From NCBI RefSeq assembly GCF_040954645.1, contig NC_092808.1, positions 117,964,049-118,028,048 of the forward strand: a stretch of DNA of 64,000 nt. The letters are read 5' to 3'. The stretch comes from Diabrotica undecimpunctata (taxonomy: Eukaryota; Arthropoda; Insecta; Coleoptera; Chrysomelidae). The position numbers were made by a program, and so were the translations under genes. The notes beneath the pieces are model-generated. The model ran no database searches and was not told where the DNA came from. It saw nothing but the letters and a program-made list of their open reading frames with translations. Positions 10,303 to 22,600 of the stretch are shown here, one piece after another. The first letter of the stretch is position 1; the number at the start of each line of letters is the position of its first letter.

Positions 10303-12212
10303 AAGTTGAAAATCGGAAAAAAGGAAAACCTGAATGGTTGTCAACGGAACTAGAAGAGAAAGTTCTCAAGAAAAAACAAGCATATCACATATGGCTTCAA
10401 TCCAAAGATCCTCAAGACAGAGAAATATACGCTGAATGGAATAGAGAAGTTAAAAAAGACGTGGATAAGGCGAAAAATATAAACTGGGAGGCTAAGTGTG
10501 ATGAACTGGACAGATTTATGGGTGGAACAAAAGTGGCGCAAGCTTGGAAAACATTAAAACAGTTTAGGAAAAATGAGAAAAATGAAGACAACATTTCTCT
10601 CATAAAGTTAAATGAATGGGAAGAATATTATACGAAACTGCTGAAAGAGGATAGAGTAGAGTACAGATGGGAAAAGATAAGGGAATTAATAGACAACAGA
10701 GACGAAAGGCAGGAAATCCCTATAATAACATTATCTGAATTGACGGAGACCTTAAACGAGGTTAAAAACGGAAAAGCCGCAGGGCCTGGAGACATTCCCA
10801 TAGAGCTGGTTAAATATGGGCCGACTGCACTTTTAGAATTAATAGTAGACCTTTTCAATAAATGTATGTGTGGAGACCAGGAAATTCCTAAAGATTGGAA
10901 TAAATCTTATATAAGCTCCATATATAAGAGAGGGAATAAAAGAGACTGTTCCAATTATAGAGGTATTAGTATGACGAGCTCTGTGAGCCGGGTGTACGGC
11001 AGAATATTAAAGAAGAGGGTTGAAAGACAGATACAAGATATTGAAGAACAAAGCGGCTTTCGTACCGGGAGATCCTGCCTTGATAATATATTTATCCTAC
11101 GACAAATAATTAAAAAGCGTGTCGAAAGAAGTAGAGAGGCCCATTTGGTATTTATAGACCTTGAGAAAGCATATGATAGTGTCCCGTTAAAGAAAATGTT
11201 TGAGGTCCTCAAAAGGTCCGGATTGGATTCGACGTATATCCGAGCGATATATAAATTGTACGAAAATGCAGTTAGTTGTGTAAAAATTGGAACCAGAACC
11301 TCAAATGAATTTAAAGTCACTAAAGGCCTAAAGCAAGGATGCTGATTGTCACCGACACTCTTTAAAATATACGTCCAAGAAGCATTGAGGAATTGGAGAA
11401 ATAAATGTAGATTTATGGGCATCGAAGTGGGACAAGAAACTCTGTATACATTGTTGTTTGCAGATGATCAGGTGGTGGTTGCAACCGATGAGGAAGATAT
11501 AAATTATATGAATCGAAAATTATTTGAGGAATATGCCAAATGGGGGCTTACTGTAAACATAAGCAAAACAGAATATTTAAAAATTGGAGGAAATACCACA
11601 GATCTGAGGCTTGAAAACGCAGTCATAAAAGGCTGCAACCAGTATAAATATCTAGGAAGCATCATATCAGCAGATGGCAGAGTTAAGATAGATGTACAAA
11701 ACCGAATAACCCAAGGGAAAAAATGCATCCGAATACTGAATTCATTACTGTGGTCTAATAAAATAAAGATGCATACCAAACTTCGCGTATACAGAGCAAT
11801 TGTAGAACCAATTACCACATATGGTGCCGAATGTTGGACGATGACAAAGAATGAACGAGATAAAGTAGACGTTGTGGAAATGGATTATCTTAGAAGGTCA
11901 TGTCGAGTATCGAGAATGGAAAGAATCAGGAATGAGGAAATACGAAACCGTACAGGGATTAGAGATACTCTTTCAGATAGAATACAAGGAAGGCAATTAC
12001 AATGGTATGGTCACGTGATGAGAATGGAGGAGGAGCGGTGGCCAAAGAAAGCCTTAATGTATGTTCCGCCAGAAAGAAGGAAAAGGGGAAGACCACCAAA
12101 TTCCTGGAGAAGAGAAATTACAAAAACAATGCAATCTAGAGGCTTAGAAGAGGGAGATTGGAGAGATAGGAAAAGATGGAGGCTGAAATGCGGGAAGCGG
12201 CAATCGCCGTAG
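10281..12212 (+). pseudogene. LINE ORF2 reverse transcriptase with one in-frame stop
   Basis: One frame runs from GCG at 10281 to the stop at 12212, broken only by TGA at 11343-11345. RT blocks appear in order: GKAAGPGDIPIELVK, YISSIYKRGNK, NYRGISM, EQSGFRTGRSC, VFIDLEKAYDSV, GLKQGC(stop)LSPTLF, LLFADDQVV (catalytic FADD) and QYKYLGSII. They are followed by an ETL/WYGHVMRM linker and a basic RKRGRPPNSWRREI tail. In related proteins the stop position is Cys or Trp in GCCLSP, so a single substitution explains it. The lack of other damage implies recent insertion. The LINE clade was not determined. Confidence 0.9.
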
Positions 12213-12244
12213 GACCCCCGTTATATGATGATGCAAAGTATTCC

Positions 12245-12580
12245 AATTACTGGGGAGGGCTTCCTGTGTCCATATTTTTTATGAGCGGTTGTACTGCCAT
12301 TATGGTATCGTAACCCCTTCTTTGTATAGTTTAACTGGGAGATTATCTATTCTGGGTATTTTGTTTCTGGCTAGTTTTTAACTGCCTCTTTAACTTTAAG
12401 AATCTTTGGTGGTATCTCTTACCTCTTAGTCTACCCGACTTATCTCATCTCTTTCGTCTTCCAAGTTTTTTTCCTTCTCTATATTAAGTGCCCGGTGTTA
12501 AAATATTCGATCCATTGATTCAATACATCTCTCCTTTTTGTTAATGGTCACCGGTCGGTTTTCTGCATTGGTTTGTGGTT
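12245..12580 (-). pseudogene. LINE reverse transcriptase relic (target of the young LINE)
   Basis: The minus strand gives QWIEYF, then RIDNLPVKLYKEG and a decayed MAVQPLIKN block. This is the start of an RTE-like reverse transcriptase (normally ....LP.EL.K.GG). On the other side of the young LINE, minus-strand sequence below 10234 resembles the following PIHKKGD motif, then enters a GATA repeat. The young LINE therefore split this older one. Confidence 0.6.
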
Positions 12581-13675
12581 GCCTTGAATTTTTTTCTGTT
12601 GATGTTAACTATCTTATACAATATTCTAAATGTTTTCTCTTGGTTAAGGTTTTCTATATATTTAAGGTACTTATTTAAGTAGTTTCATTGTTTCTTTTGT
12701 GTATCATATTTTCTTCTCTTCTCTTTGTCTGGTAATTCTCTGCAGTTGCTCTAGTTCATCTAGTAAACATTTTTCTGTAGGCTTCAATTTTTTGCTGTTA
12801 TTACATTATTGCGCTCATCGTCAAACTCCGGTCTTCATTTGTCAGGAGAGTTTCTGGACACCCTGTATAGTGGATAATGTATTGTAGATTTCATAATAAT
12901 CTGGAGTAGATCTACGAATTCCCTATATTACTTCTATCTCCACGTTTTACAGCCTATTTCCTAGTTGTAAACCCATTTTATGTTTTTTAACAATCCTCAA
13001 TATGTTTTAATCATCCTCAACATTTACTAGTTAAGCTACAATTATCAAATTTTGCAAGAATTAAGTAGACACCAAATATTAACCTAACTTTACAGGATTT
13101 CTCATGTGTTTATATTTTTATATAGACTTTTAATCACCAACTAAATTAACATAAATTTTATCAAACCAGATAACAAGATAGCTGTACATTCTGATGTGTT
13201 AATCTACATACATTATACAAAAGATTGGCTATTACCAGAAAGTGAATGAGTATTAAGCAAGGCCAAGGTCAATAAAGTTCGAGGTTCTTTTATTGTATAA
13301 TATGCGAGTATAAATTATCATTGCTGGTGTTAAAAAGAATCAAACCGTATTAACTAGATCATAAACGTGTAGCAGGTTTTTATTATCATTTTATAATGAC
13401 ACGGCTGATTTTATTAGATCTAATCATAGGCTTAACAAATTTAAGTAGTTTGGTATTTTACTTGTCCTAAAAAAACAACGACTCATTAAATCAAAATAGG
13501 ATTTTCTGCAATCATTTATTCACGATACCTACCCTACAAAATAAATAAATTTTGTGAACATTTTATTTACCTTCATTTTGTCCATTAATATTTTTCTTTT
13601 ATTAGTTTATGATACATGATATGACATGCTTCTTCATACCAACAATTTCATTAAAAATTATCCTCGTTATAGTCT
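12581..13675. other. No recognised gene
   Basis: T-rich sequence without convincing coding potential. A short plus-strand open frame at 12699-12887 has no recognisable motif. Nothing else is seen. Confidence 0.45.
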
Positions 13676-13914
13676 TTTCTATTAAGATTAGCGATCAATA
13701 TGACAATTTTTTTATTGTGTATCTTATTTCATATATGATACGTAATCACGTAATTTTTTTTAGAGTAATAAGGGGAGCTCAAGAAATAATTATGAGTACT
13801 GCAAGACATCCACAATATGATCCAGAAAACAACAGTGCCTGGATATGCTAAGAAAAACTTGCCGTTTATTCAGGCCGACTATACTATATTTAAAAAGTAA
13901 CATAAAGTAAGTCT

Positions 13915-16900
13915 TTTTCTTCTTCTTCTTCTTCTTTCTCTTTATAAGCAATTCTGCTTGTTTATTGGCTGATTAATACCTTTATTGAAAGTTGTCACTC
14001 CATCTTTTGCGCTGTCGTCCGATACTTATCTGCCGATTGGTAACTTATCTCTTACTATTTTCACGACAAGGGTCTCCTCCATTTTGCTTATGTGGTTATT
14101 CCATTCTTTTTTCTATTTCGTGTCCATTCATTTATACACCGTACGTTACATTTTCTTCTAATGTCTTCACTTCTCTTTCGATCTCTCAGCGTATTTTCAG
14201 TAATTCTTCTCAGTATTTTCATCTCTGCTGTTTCTATTATGCCTATGCCTTTGCGTTGTGGCTGTGTCGGGTTTTGTTTCTGAGGCATATGTCACTATTG
14301 GTCTTACACTGGCTTTATAAATTCTTGATTTTATCTCAGTTTTAATGTGTTTGTTTCGCCATATAGTGTTATTAAGGCATCCTGCCAGTGTATTTGCTTT
14401 TTGTACTTGATCTCTCACCTCTTTGACTAGATCTTCATAGCTAGACAGTGTAATTCCCAGGTATTTTATTTCCATTACTTGTTCAGTACTGATGCCATCA
14501 ATTTATATTTTATACCTGGTTGGTTCTTTGCTGACTACTATTGTTTTAGTTTTCTGAGATGAGATTGTCCTATTAAATTATTTTGCTCTTATGTTAAATC
14601 TGTGGACTAGTCCTTGTAGACTATCTTCATCTTAGGCTATCAAGCTGCGTCGTCTGCGTAACAGAGTATTTTTATTTTTTGTTTCCCATTCTGTATCCTC
14701 TTCCTTTGTTAACGCTTTTGATAATTTCATCCATTTTGTTGACTTTAATTTTGTTGTTTTGATAGATGTTTTCGATAGTTTTTAAAATATTTAGGGGAAC
14801 TTTTCTATTTACAGAAGATGGATTACATATTTGAGTCTTCTCTGTTAAACGCTTGTTTTAGGTCAATCAGGCACAGAAATGATGGTCTATTACTCAGTAA
14901 TTTGCTTTGTAACAATGATTGCATCTATACACGATCTTCCACTACGAAAACCCTGTTGTTCATCTGCTAAAGTTATCCTCTGATTTATTAGCACTTAAAA
15001 TTTTAGTTGTAAGTTTTAGCGTAGTACCTATTTAACAAGTTTATACCTCTGTAGTTTTCTGGATGTTTTTTCTCCTTTTTTGAATAGCAGAATTTTTCCG
15101 GTATTTTATTGTGTTTTATAATTTTATTAATTAATGTTGTTAATTGTTCTGTCATTGCTGCTCCACAGTAGTTCAGTAATTCGTTTGGTATCCCGTCTTT
15201 ACCTGCTGCTTTTCTGTTCTTCAGGTTTTCAAGTATTTTCCGAACTTCCTGTACATTTTTATTAAGTTCTTCATGTGTGGTCATTTCTGGTGTTTTCGGT
15301 TCTAGCGTCGTTTGTTCTTTCTCTGCATAGAGCTTTTTTAGGTAGTCAATCCACGTATCCTTTTCTATGTGTTTTGGTTCTTACTATTAGTTCCTTTCCT
15401 TCCTTTTTTTGACCTCTTATGAAGCGCCATAGATAATTTGGGATCTACGTTACTCTAAAAACTAATACTTCCAGGAAACTTTAAGGGTGTACAGTCTTAA
15501 AGGAGTTCGAAAAATCCGATTGGTTAGTAACTGCACTGGTGCGCTGACTTTGGATCCCAAAGGGATAGGCCAAAGCTCGAATATGGCGCATACTACCAAT
15601 CGGATACACCCTGTACAATTAGCAATCACTATTCGCCGAATCAGAGAACTTGCTCTAAAAAGTGCTAGTATTTCTGATCCAATGAATATGGATTCCCAGC
15701 TCTACCAACGAGGAGGTTTGTACTATGATGATTTTATGTGGTAAGGATGAAACAAGACGTTCACCCAAACGCAAATAAAACTGAAGGCCGCTTACGAGAA
15801 GTTTGGATAACTCCGGTCGCACACACTTCAGTCAAGTATGGTAATGGTTAATGTAATTATGGTATGCCTCTTGTGTTTTGGTTGACATGTATTTCAGGTA
15901 TGCTTTTTTCTTTTCTTTACATTTTTCCTTCACCTTTGTACAAAACCATGAAGTTTTTCGGCTTGGTAACGATTTATTTTTATTTTTATTTCTTTCACCA
16001 AGAACTTCCTTGGCCGAGAGATATTAGACTTAATTTTTGCCCAGCTTTCTTCTCCTCCATCACTTTCTGTGATATATGTGTTACTGCTTTTTTTGGTTAT
16101 TCTTTTTTGGAATAGGTATATTGTGGAGTCATCCTGTAAGCTTTCGACGTTTATCTTTGTGGTGTATTCTGGTGTTTTGTTATCACATATATCTGTTTTC
16201 ATTCGGATTTTGCACAATACCTATTTATGATCGCTTCCTATTTCTGCTGATGTTAATGCTCTTAAATCCAAGATTTAAGAGGGCTATAACTCTGTATTCG
16301 ACAGAATAGTCTATCATAGATCTTTGTGCTCTACTGTTTTCAAAAGTTAATTTATATTGTTCTTTGTGAGAGAAAAATGTATTATTAATACGTATCTCGT
16401 TTATGCTGCAGAGGCCTGTCAGAAGGTCTCCGTGTTCATTTCTGATATTTTCGTCATATCGCTGTTTTATTCCTAAAACTATATATGTAATTGCCAACAC
16501 ATGCGTTAAAATCACCCATAATGATTATATATTCATCATTTTGGGTCTCGTTTATTACAGTCTGAAGGCATTCGTAGAAGTTTTCTCTTGTGGTGGTATC
16601 TCTGTTGTTCTCTGGTGCATAGATTGCTATCACATTCAGAAGTTTAACATTCAGTTTAACTTTTACAATTACTATTCTTTCAGACGTATATTTACATTGT
16701 TTTACTTGGTGTAAAAATTGTCTGTGTACTAACAGGGCGACTCCTTCTTTGGCTCTGGTTTCTTCAGCAACATCACTGTAAATCATCAGATAGTCATCTA
16801 GTATAATTTGACCCTTTCTTTTTTTCTTCGTTTTTTGTAGTACACATATGTCTATATTTTTTTCTACAAGCTTTTTCTAGAGACTTTATGTTCCAAGTAC

Positions 16901-17110
16901 CGAGTCGAAGTGTATTTCTCGTTTTCCATAAATTCGTTGTCCTCTTTCTCGCGTTAGTCATCGTAATGAAATTATTCCTGTTTCGATGCATATTCCTGTT
17001 TCTATGAGCTGTATGGTTTTAAAGTCTGTTATTAGGGTGCTAACCTGGCTGTAGACTCCTCCTCCTTTATCCGGGCTTGGGACCGGCAACAATTCTGTCG
17101 AGCTACTTGA
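13915..17110 (-). mobile_element. Near full-length decayed LINE (endonuclease plus RT)
   Basis: Read on the minus strand. Near 17090-17040 is a GGTCCCAAGCCCGGATAAAG-type 5' leader. 16991-16794 holds the endonuclease start (LGTWNIKSL). 16786-16454 reads KEGVALLVHRQF, NVIAIYAPE and IIMGDFNACVG (endonuclease core). 16217-15930 is linker. 15284-15003 holds the RT start (GKDGIPNELL, ENYRGINL). 14475-14090 holds the RT end (MEIKYLGITLSS, TIWRNKHI, SVRPIVTYASE). The 3' end is an AAG-repeat tail at 13918-13940. Stops and frameshifts break it, and a foreign segment interrupts it at 15440-15850. The 3' end was later copied by the tandem duplication. Confidence 0.8.
15440..15850. repeat. Insert with inverted arms inside the LINE
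   Basis: This stretch breaks the LINE linker. ATCCGATTGGTTAGTA near 15519 and TACTACCAATCGGAT near 15590 are inverted copies. GGGTGTACA near 15485 is echoed in reverse by CACCCTGTACA near 15607. It looks like a small fold-back or MITE-like insertion. An 85-codon plus-strand frame (15487-15744) crosses it but has no recognisable domain. Confidence 0.5.
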
Positions 17111-17869
17111 TCCACCCAACAAAACTAAAGGCGGAGTTGTAAAGTAAGTAAATTCTCAGAAAAAAAACTAATTTGCTATGCATACCTGTGCTTGCCCTAC
17201 AATGGCAATATTTCCTATTGGTAGTGTAAATGAATTTCTCGTGGAAGATATTTGTTTGAATCAACCAATCAAAGAGAACCTGACATTATCACAAAGAAAT
17301 GAACGGAGGTGTGTTTGAAGAATATTTGTAACAAATAATTGCATTTCTACCTATACATGCCTATACATTTAGTTATTGTGATGGACAATACAAGTTACTA
17401 CTCCAGATTACTTAAACGGTTGATAACTACGCAATGAAAAAAAAAATGAAACATGATTAATTTTTAAGTGACTAAACTTTAACGATACCCTGACAATGCC
17501 AAAAGCAAAATTATTAAATATACCAACATCCATAAACAAATATATAAAAAAAAAACGAGGTATTGAACTACTTCGCTTACAGCACATCATTGCGAGTTTA
17601 ATCTTATAGAGTTGATGGTTGCTCAAGTCAAAGGTCACGTTGCTCAAAATATTACAACTCGAATTCATTCCATGAATAAATTAATATCGGAAGTAACGAC
17701 AGGAAAATTGTAAAAAATGCATTTAAATACAAGAGATGTTTTTGAATACAGAATATGAGGCAGTATCCCAGCAAATAAACATACCAGTCGATAAACGATA
17801 TAGAAGATAATACATCACTAAGGTATTTAAAAAAGTGTGGCACAAAGACTTATTTACAAAATGAGCCAA
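17111..17869. other. No recognised gene
   Basis: Between the 5' end of the minus-strand LINE and the plus-strand RT relic. No coding motif seen. Confidence 0.4.
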
Positions 17870-18781
17870 CTTGGATACAGTGCTAGTATGCCTTCTCTCG
17901 TCGCACCTAGCCAATAGAAAGTTCAGGGTTCAATGGGACACGTCCTGTCTGAAGTCGGAATAAGTGAGGTTGGGTGCCGCAAAAAAAGTACTGTCACCCT
18001 TTCTGTATAACATATATATCGCAGACACCACAACCACCCAGCGAACCATGCTCAGTCTATATGCCGATGACATGGCAATAGCAGGGAGAAGTCTGGATCC
18101 AAACCTAGCAAGAAGATGTCTCCAAGATACACTAAATCACTTGGAAGATTGGCGCATTCAATTGAAAACCGCAATAAACTCAGAGAAGTCACAAGCAGTC
18201 ATGTTACAAAAAAGAAAAAGGATGTTTAACACGTAGATAAAGATCCAAGCAAGCAAAATATTTAGAAGTGCTAATGAATAAAAGAGTGGCATGCACATGA
18301 CATGTAAACAGCGCTATGATTAAGAACAAGATATTAAGAAGTGAGCTACGATCTCTTATAGGAAGAAATAGCAAGTTAACCCTGAAAAAGAAGATAAGAA
18401 TGGCAAACAGCATTATGATCACAGCCGTAACATAAGGATCATTAGCTCGTGGCCAAACCTGTAAAACCAACAGAAATAAGATCCACGTTGCTCAAAACCA
18501 CATTATAATACAGCTATAGGCTATAATAGACTATGAACATCCCCACATACCTATCTAAAAAGCTAATATACAGAGAAACGAACGATGTAAGACTCCTAGA
18601 TAAAATAAATAAAAAAAAAGTATGGAATCTTCAACGAAGTAAGAAATTATTCAAATGAAAGTCTAAGAAACTTAAACTACTATGACAAGAATAGACCGGC
18701 TAGGCACAAAAAACCCAGACACCAACTAGTAGGGTATCAATCCGAAGAATGAAGAATGAAGAGAGAAACATGAAAAGATAG
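17870..18781 (+). pseudogene. Jockey-like LINE reverse transcriptase, C-terminal half
   Basis: Near 17890 the plus strand reads HLANRKFRVQWDTS. Then VLSPFLYNIYIADT and LSLYADDMAIAG (catalytic YADD) run uninterrupted to 18236. The following thumb and tail region (ALRTRY/KLTLKKKIRMA and RLGTKNPD) is spread over several frames. Nothing upstream is attached, so it is 5' truncated. Its last 475 bp are repeated at 19426-19900. Confidence 0.8.
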
Positions 18782-19900
18782 TTTCTATTAAGATTAGCGA
18801 TCAATATGACAATTTTTTTATTGTGTATCTTATTTCATATATGATACGTAATCACGTAATTTTTTTTAGAGTAATAAGGGGAGCTCAAGAAATAATTATG
18901 AGTACTGCAAGACATCCACAATATGATCCAGAAAACAACAGTGCCTGGATATGCTAAGAAAAACTTGCCGTTTATTCAGGCCGACTATACTATATTTAAA
19001 AAGTAACATAAAGTAAGTCTTTTTCTTCTTCTTCTTCTTCTTTCTCTTTATAAGCAATTCTGCTTGTTTATTGGCTGATTAATACCTTTATTGAAAGTTG
19101 TCACTCCATCTTTTGCGCTGTCGTCCGATACTTATCTGCCGATTGGTAACTTATCTCTTACTATTTTCACGACAAGGGTCTCCTCCATTTTGCTTATGTG
19201 GTTATTCCATTCTTTTTTCTATTTCGTGTCCATTCATTTATACACCTTACGTTACATTTTCTTCTAATGTCTTCACTTCTCTTTCGATCTCTCAGCGTAT
19301 TTTCAGTAATTCTTCTCAGTATTTTTATCTCTGCTGTTTCTATTATGCCTATGCCTTTGCGTTGTGGCTGTGTCGGGTTTTGTTTCTGAGGCATATGTCA
19401 CTATTGGTCTTACACTGCGCTCTTAAACAGCGCTATGATTAAGAACAAGATATTAAGAAGTGAGCTACGATCTCTTATAGGAAGAAATAGCAAGTTAACC
19501 CTGAAAAAGAAGATAAGAATGGCAAACAGCATTATGATCACAGCCGTAACATAAGGATCATTAGCTCGTGGCCAAACCTGTAAAACCAACAGAAATAAGA
19601 TCCACGTTGCTCAAAACCACATTATAATACAGCTATAGGCTATAATAGGCTATGAACATCCCCACATACCTATCTAAAAAGCTAATATACAGAGAAACGA
19701 ACGATGTAAGACTCCTAGATAAAATAAATAAAAAAAAAGTATGGAATCTTCAACGAAGTAAGAAATTATTCAAATGAAAGTCTAAGAAACTTAAACTACT
19801 ATGACAAGAATAGACCGGCTAGGCACAAAAAACCCAGACACCAACTAGTAGGGTATCAATCCGAAGAATGAAGAATGAAGAGAGAAACATGAAAAGATAG
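18782..19900. repeat. Tandem segmental duplication, second copy with internal deletion
   Basis: This copy consists of 18782-19417, matching 13676-14311, joined through a few bases (CGCTCTTA) to 19426-19900, matching 18307-18781. About 4 kb present in the first copy is missing. After 19900 the sequence continues uniquely (TCATACATTAAACG), marking the end of the second copy. The first half is the 3' end of the minus-strand LINE; the second half is the Jockey-like RT tail. Confidence 0.9.
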
Positions 19901-22089
19901 TCATACATTAAACGAGACTCTATATTTTGGAATTGCACTACATCTGCCAAGTGAAGTAGTTATAATTAATTAGTTAAAAAATAGAATAGGTAGGTTTAGG
20001 AGGAAAAAAAATACAAAAACACATATACGAGGCATATGAAGGCACTATCCAGCTGGGAATTAGATTGATTAGACACTAGGTCGTGAGGTGGGCACACATT
20101 TGGATAAGAGGCAGTTCTAGGGGATTCACTAAAAGAAAGCTAAACAAGGGAGAAAGGAGCATACCCCCATTAACGAGTTGTCTCCGCAAACAGTTTTCTT
20201 GGATTTCTCACCTCCCAGGCCATTGAAGATCAAAAACAAATTAACCCTCCACAACTTTATATCTGCGATTGTAGAGAGTTGGTAGTATCTTGGTGGTCAG
20301 GGTGTTACCGACTTCACAAGATAGGAGAATGTTAGCTTAGAAAAAGATCACTACAGTAGCAATGCGACCAATTTGTGGCAATCATTTTAGAAGACTCTGA
20401 GGTTTCCAGAGCAACAATTAACACATCCACGAAGGAAGCTACAGCTGCCTGAGAAAAGCAATGTCAAACATTTAAAACGTTTCAAACAACAAGAAAAGGT
20501 TAATGTGAGTTTATAGTAAAATAAAGGTAGATTGTATCGACAGTCATAAATACGTATTTACGGTTGCTTTACAATCTTTACATCTTATATACATATTTTT
20601 TCTCTAGTTGTGAGCTAGGCGAGCTATGAGGTATATAATATTTTTTTATACTAAGAAGAATTTTTAAGTAAATCTTGAAGTTTCTATGTGACTTCTAAAT
20701 ACCTCAGAAAGATTATTGAAAAAAAAACCTTTTTTAAAGGTTTTTGCTAATTTTGCGTCCACATAGTGAAATAATTATCATTTTTTATAATATTTCAAAT
20801 CGATTAGCAAAAAAATATTATCATATACGATTTATCCAAATGAGAGTGTTTTAGAAAGATACCGCCTGGTCTACTTGGGTTATTCGTGAGCCAAGGTATT
20901 TTAATTTATTGACGTCTTCCATGGGGATATTCCAGAAACTGCTGTTAAAATTAATATAATTAAGTTTACAGAAATTTTAATCTTCTCAATTCCATGATTT
21001 AATTTACATTTATTTAAGTTGTCAGAGTTGGTGGAGTCCATAAAGAGTTGGGAAAAGTCAATGTCAGGTTCAAGACATTTTTTTATAATATTTCTCAATG
21101 GGTGTTAAAACATTTTAAAATAAAAACAAGATAAAAAATTATTTATTCTACTAAACCAATACAATCACTTTTGCAAATTAATATAGAAAAGACATTATAT
21201 AATTTTATCAAAGTTCAGTGAACTAATTATTTACAGAACATGACATAGATTTAGTATAAAAATACACTTTGATAACCATGTAGAGCAAACAAAACAGTGG
21301 CTTCTTCTTGTTTCAAAGTCAATACTTTTTACAAACGTTAAGTTTGTTTAGCAAGCCATTTAAAATGTCTAATATGATGTTGAAAATTCTTGTTCCTTGT
21401 TTATATTTATGTCAAAAATTGTCTTAAACTTATCTATTATTATTATTAAAACTTTTGGTTAACTATTCTTTGGATACCATGTGGAAATCTGCAACTGATT
21501 CTGCTATAAATAGCATAAGAAACAAATTGGTTATTAATTGTAATGAAATTATTTCAAAAATTCAATGAAATTGGTGCAGAATTAACCGCCTGCAGATATT
21601 CACTCATATTACTTCTTACTGTTAGCAGTGTTAAAGGTAACAGCTAACTAAACAAGTATTAATCCAGAAACAACACAGTGCTACGAAACAGCTAAAAGAT
21701 AATCAGATTTGAGGAAATAACTGCATAATACAGCCATAATCGATCTATAACAAACACAACAAAACCAGATAAAAAATCTAGAAATCCACAAATCCATAAA
21801 ATGATAGAAAAGCAGATATTATAAGAATGCAAACAAAACAAATACCTACCTAGACAAATATCCAGAGATAATAAAAAACCGAGGTGCGAAGGAAAAGGGC
21901 TGCTTTGTGGGCATATGGAAATAAAAACTATTTAAGAAAAGCATGATAGTTTTCTATCCATTATATGCCAGGCCATGAAGTTGGGATGTCCACATTGTCA
22001 AAATGACGGGCACTCTATGCTCCATGCTGTGGCATGCTGAACGAGAAATATAGTCTGTAGTCAACACCCCGAGGTATGAGCGGGTCTCT
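19901..22089. other. Mostly unrecognised; possible late-RT trace near 20880-20960
   Basis: The minus strand at 20960-20885 reads SFWNIPMEDVNKLKYLGSRI, reminiscent of the YLGS motif late in LINE RTs, but support is only this short block. The rest is AT-rich sequence in which I recognise nothing. Confidence 0.35.
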
Positions 22090-22600
22090 ATTAAGGGTCT
22101 TCACATTTTACTCTTTTTCAACTTTTACTCTTAGCTAACTCTTGTTTCTTCTGACCCCGAATGGCTATTAAGTTTCCGAGTGCAGAAGGGTCACTATATT
22201 TATTTCTACTGCACACTCTAGGAAGGCAATGGGAAACTACCTAAAGCCTAACTTTACCAAGAAACAATCATGGAAATGGCTGATAAATACAACGGACGCT
22301 ATAATCTGGCAAAGTAACGTTAGACGATCACATTGTATTCTATTCTGAAGAAGACAGTTTAAAACACAAAAATGGGGTAGCAATAATTGTAACGGAGGAA
22401 ACAGATAAAGCTGTGAAAAATGTTGTCCTATTCTCAGACAGAATACTAATGTTACAAATACAAACAAAAGCCATAAATGTGAATATATTACAAGCAGATG
22501 CACCCACATAAGACTATGAAGAAGAAGAAGAAATTGAAAAATCATGATTTGGAAAAAGTATTAGCATCTGCGCTGTTCCAATTTTGATGGAAACTTTTAC
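22090..22600 (+). pseudogene. LINE 5' leader and endonuclease fragment
   Basis: Near 22205-22245 an ACTGCACACTCTAGGAAGGC leader of RTE-like LINEs is visible. The plus strand then encodes VTLDDHIVFYSEEDSLKHKN, GVAIIVTEE, VKNVVLFSDRI and AINVNILQADAPT. This is the second half of the endonuclease (normally HGVGFI....V..F.P.SDRI...........I...YAPT). It stops shortly after; no RT follows. Confidence 0.7.

Larger units (their letters stand above)
10247..12231 (+). mobile_element. Young 5'-truncated LINE with 13-bp target-site duplication
   Basis: The 13-mer TGCAAAGTATTCC stands at 10234-10246 and again at 12232-12244, bracketing this 1985-bp segment. The 3' end is a short TGATGA-type tail. The interior is one LINE ORF2 with a single stop. 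The endonuclease is absent, so it is truncated at the 5' end, where a fold-back duplication sits (10255-10302). It was inserted into a minus-strand LINE relic, whose sequence continues on both sides. Confidence 0.93.
13676..18781. repeat. Tandem segmental duplication, first copy (about 5.1 kb)
   Basis: The first 636 bp (13676-14311) reappear at 18782-19417 with a constant offset of 5106. The last roughly 475 bp (18307-18781) reappear at 19426-19900. So the whole 13676-18781 block was duplicated head to tail. The matches are nearly identical (a few substitutions). The unit contains a minus-strand LINE and a plus-strand Jockey-like RT end. Confidence 0.9.

Noticed and set aside
13992..14345. 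Plus-strand hydrophobic frame repeated at 19098-19442
   Set aside because: It is the antisense of the LINE RT tail, doubled by the tandem duplication; the hydrophobicity comes from reading A-rich codons backwards.
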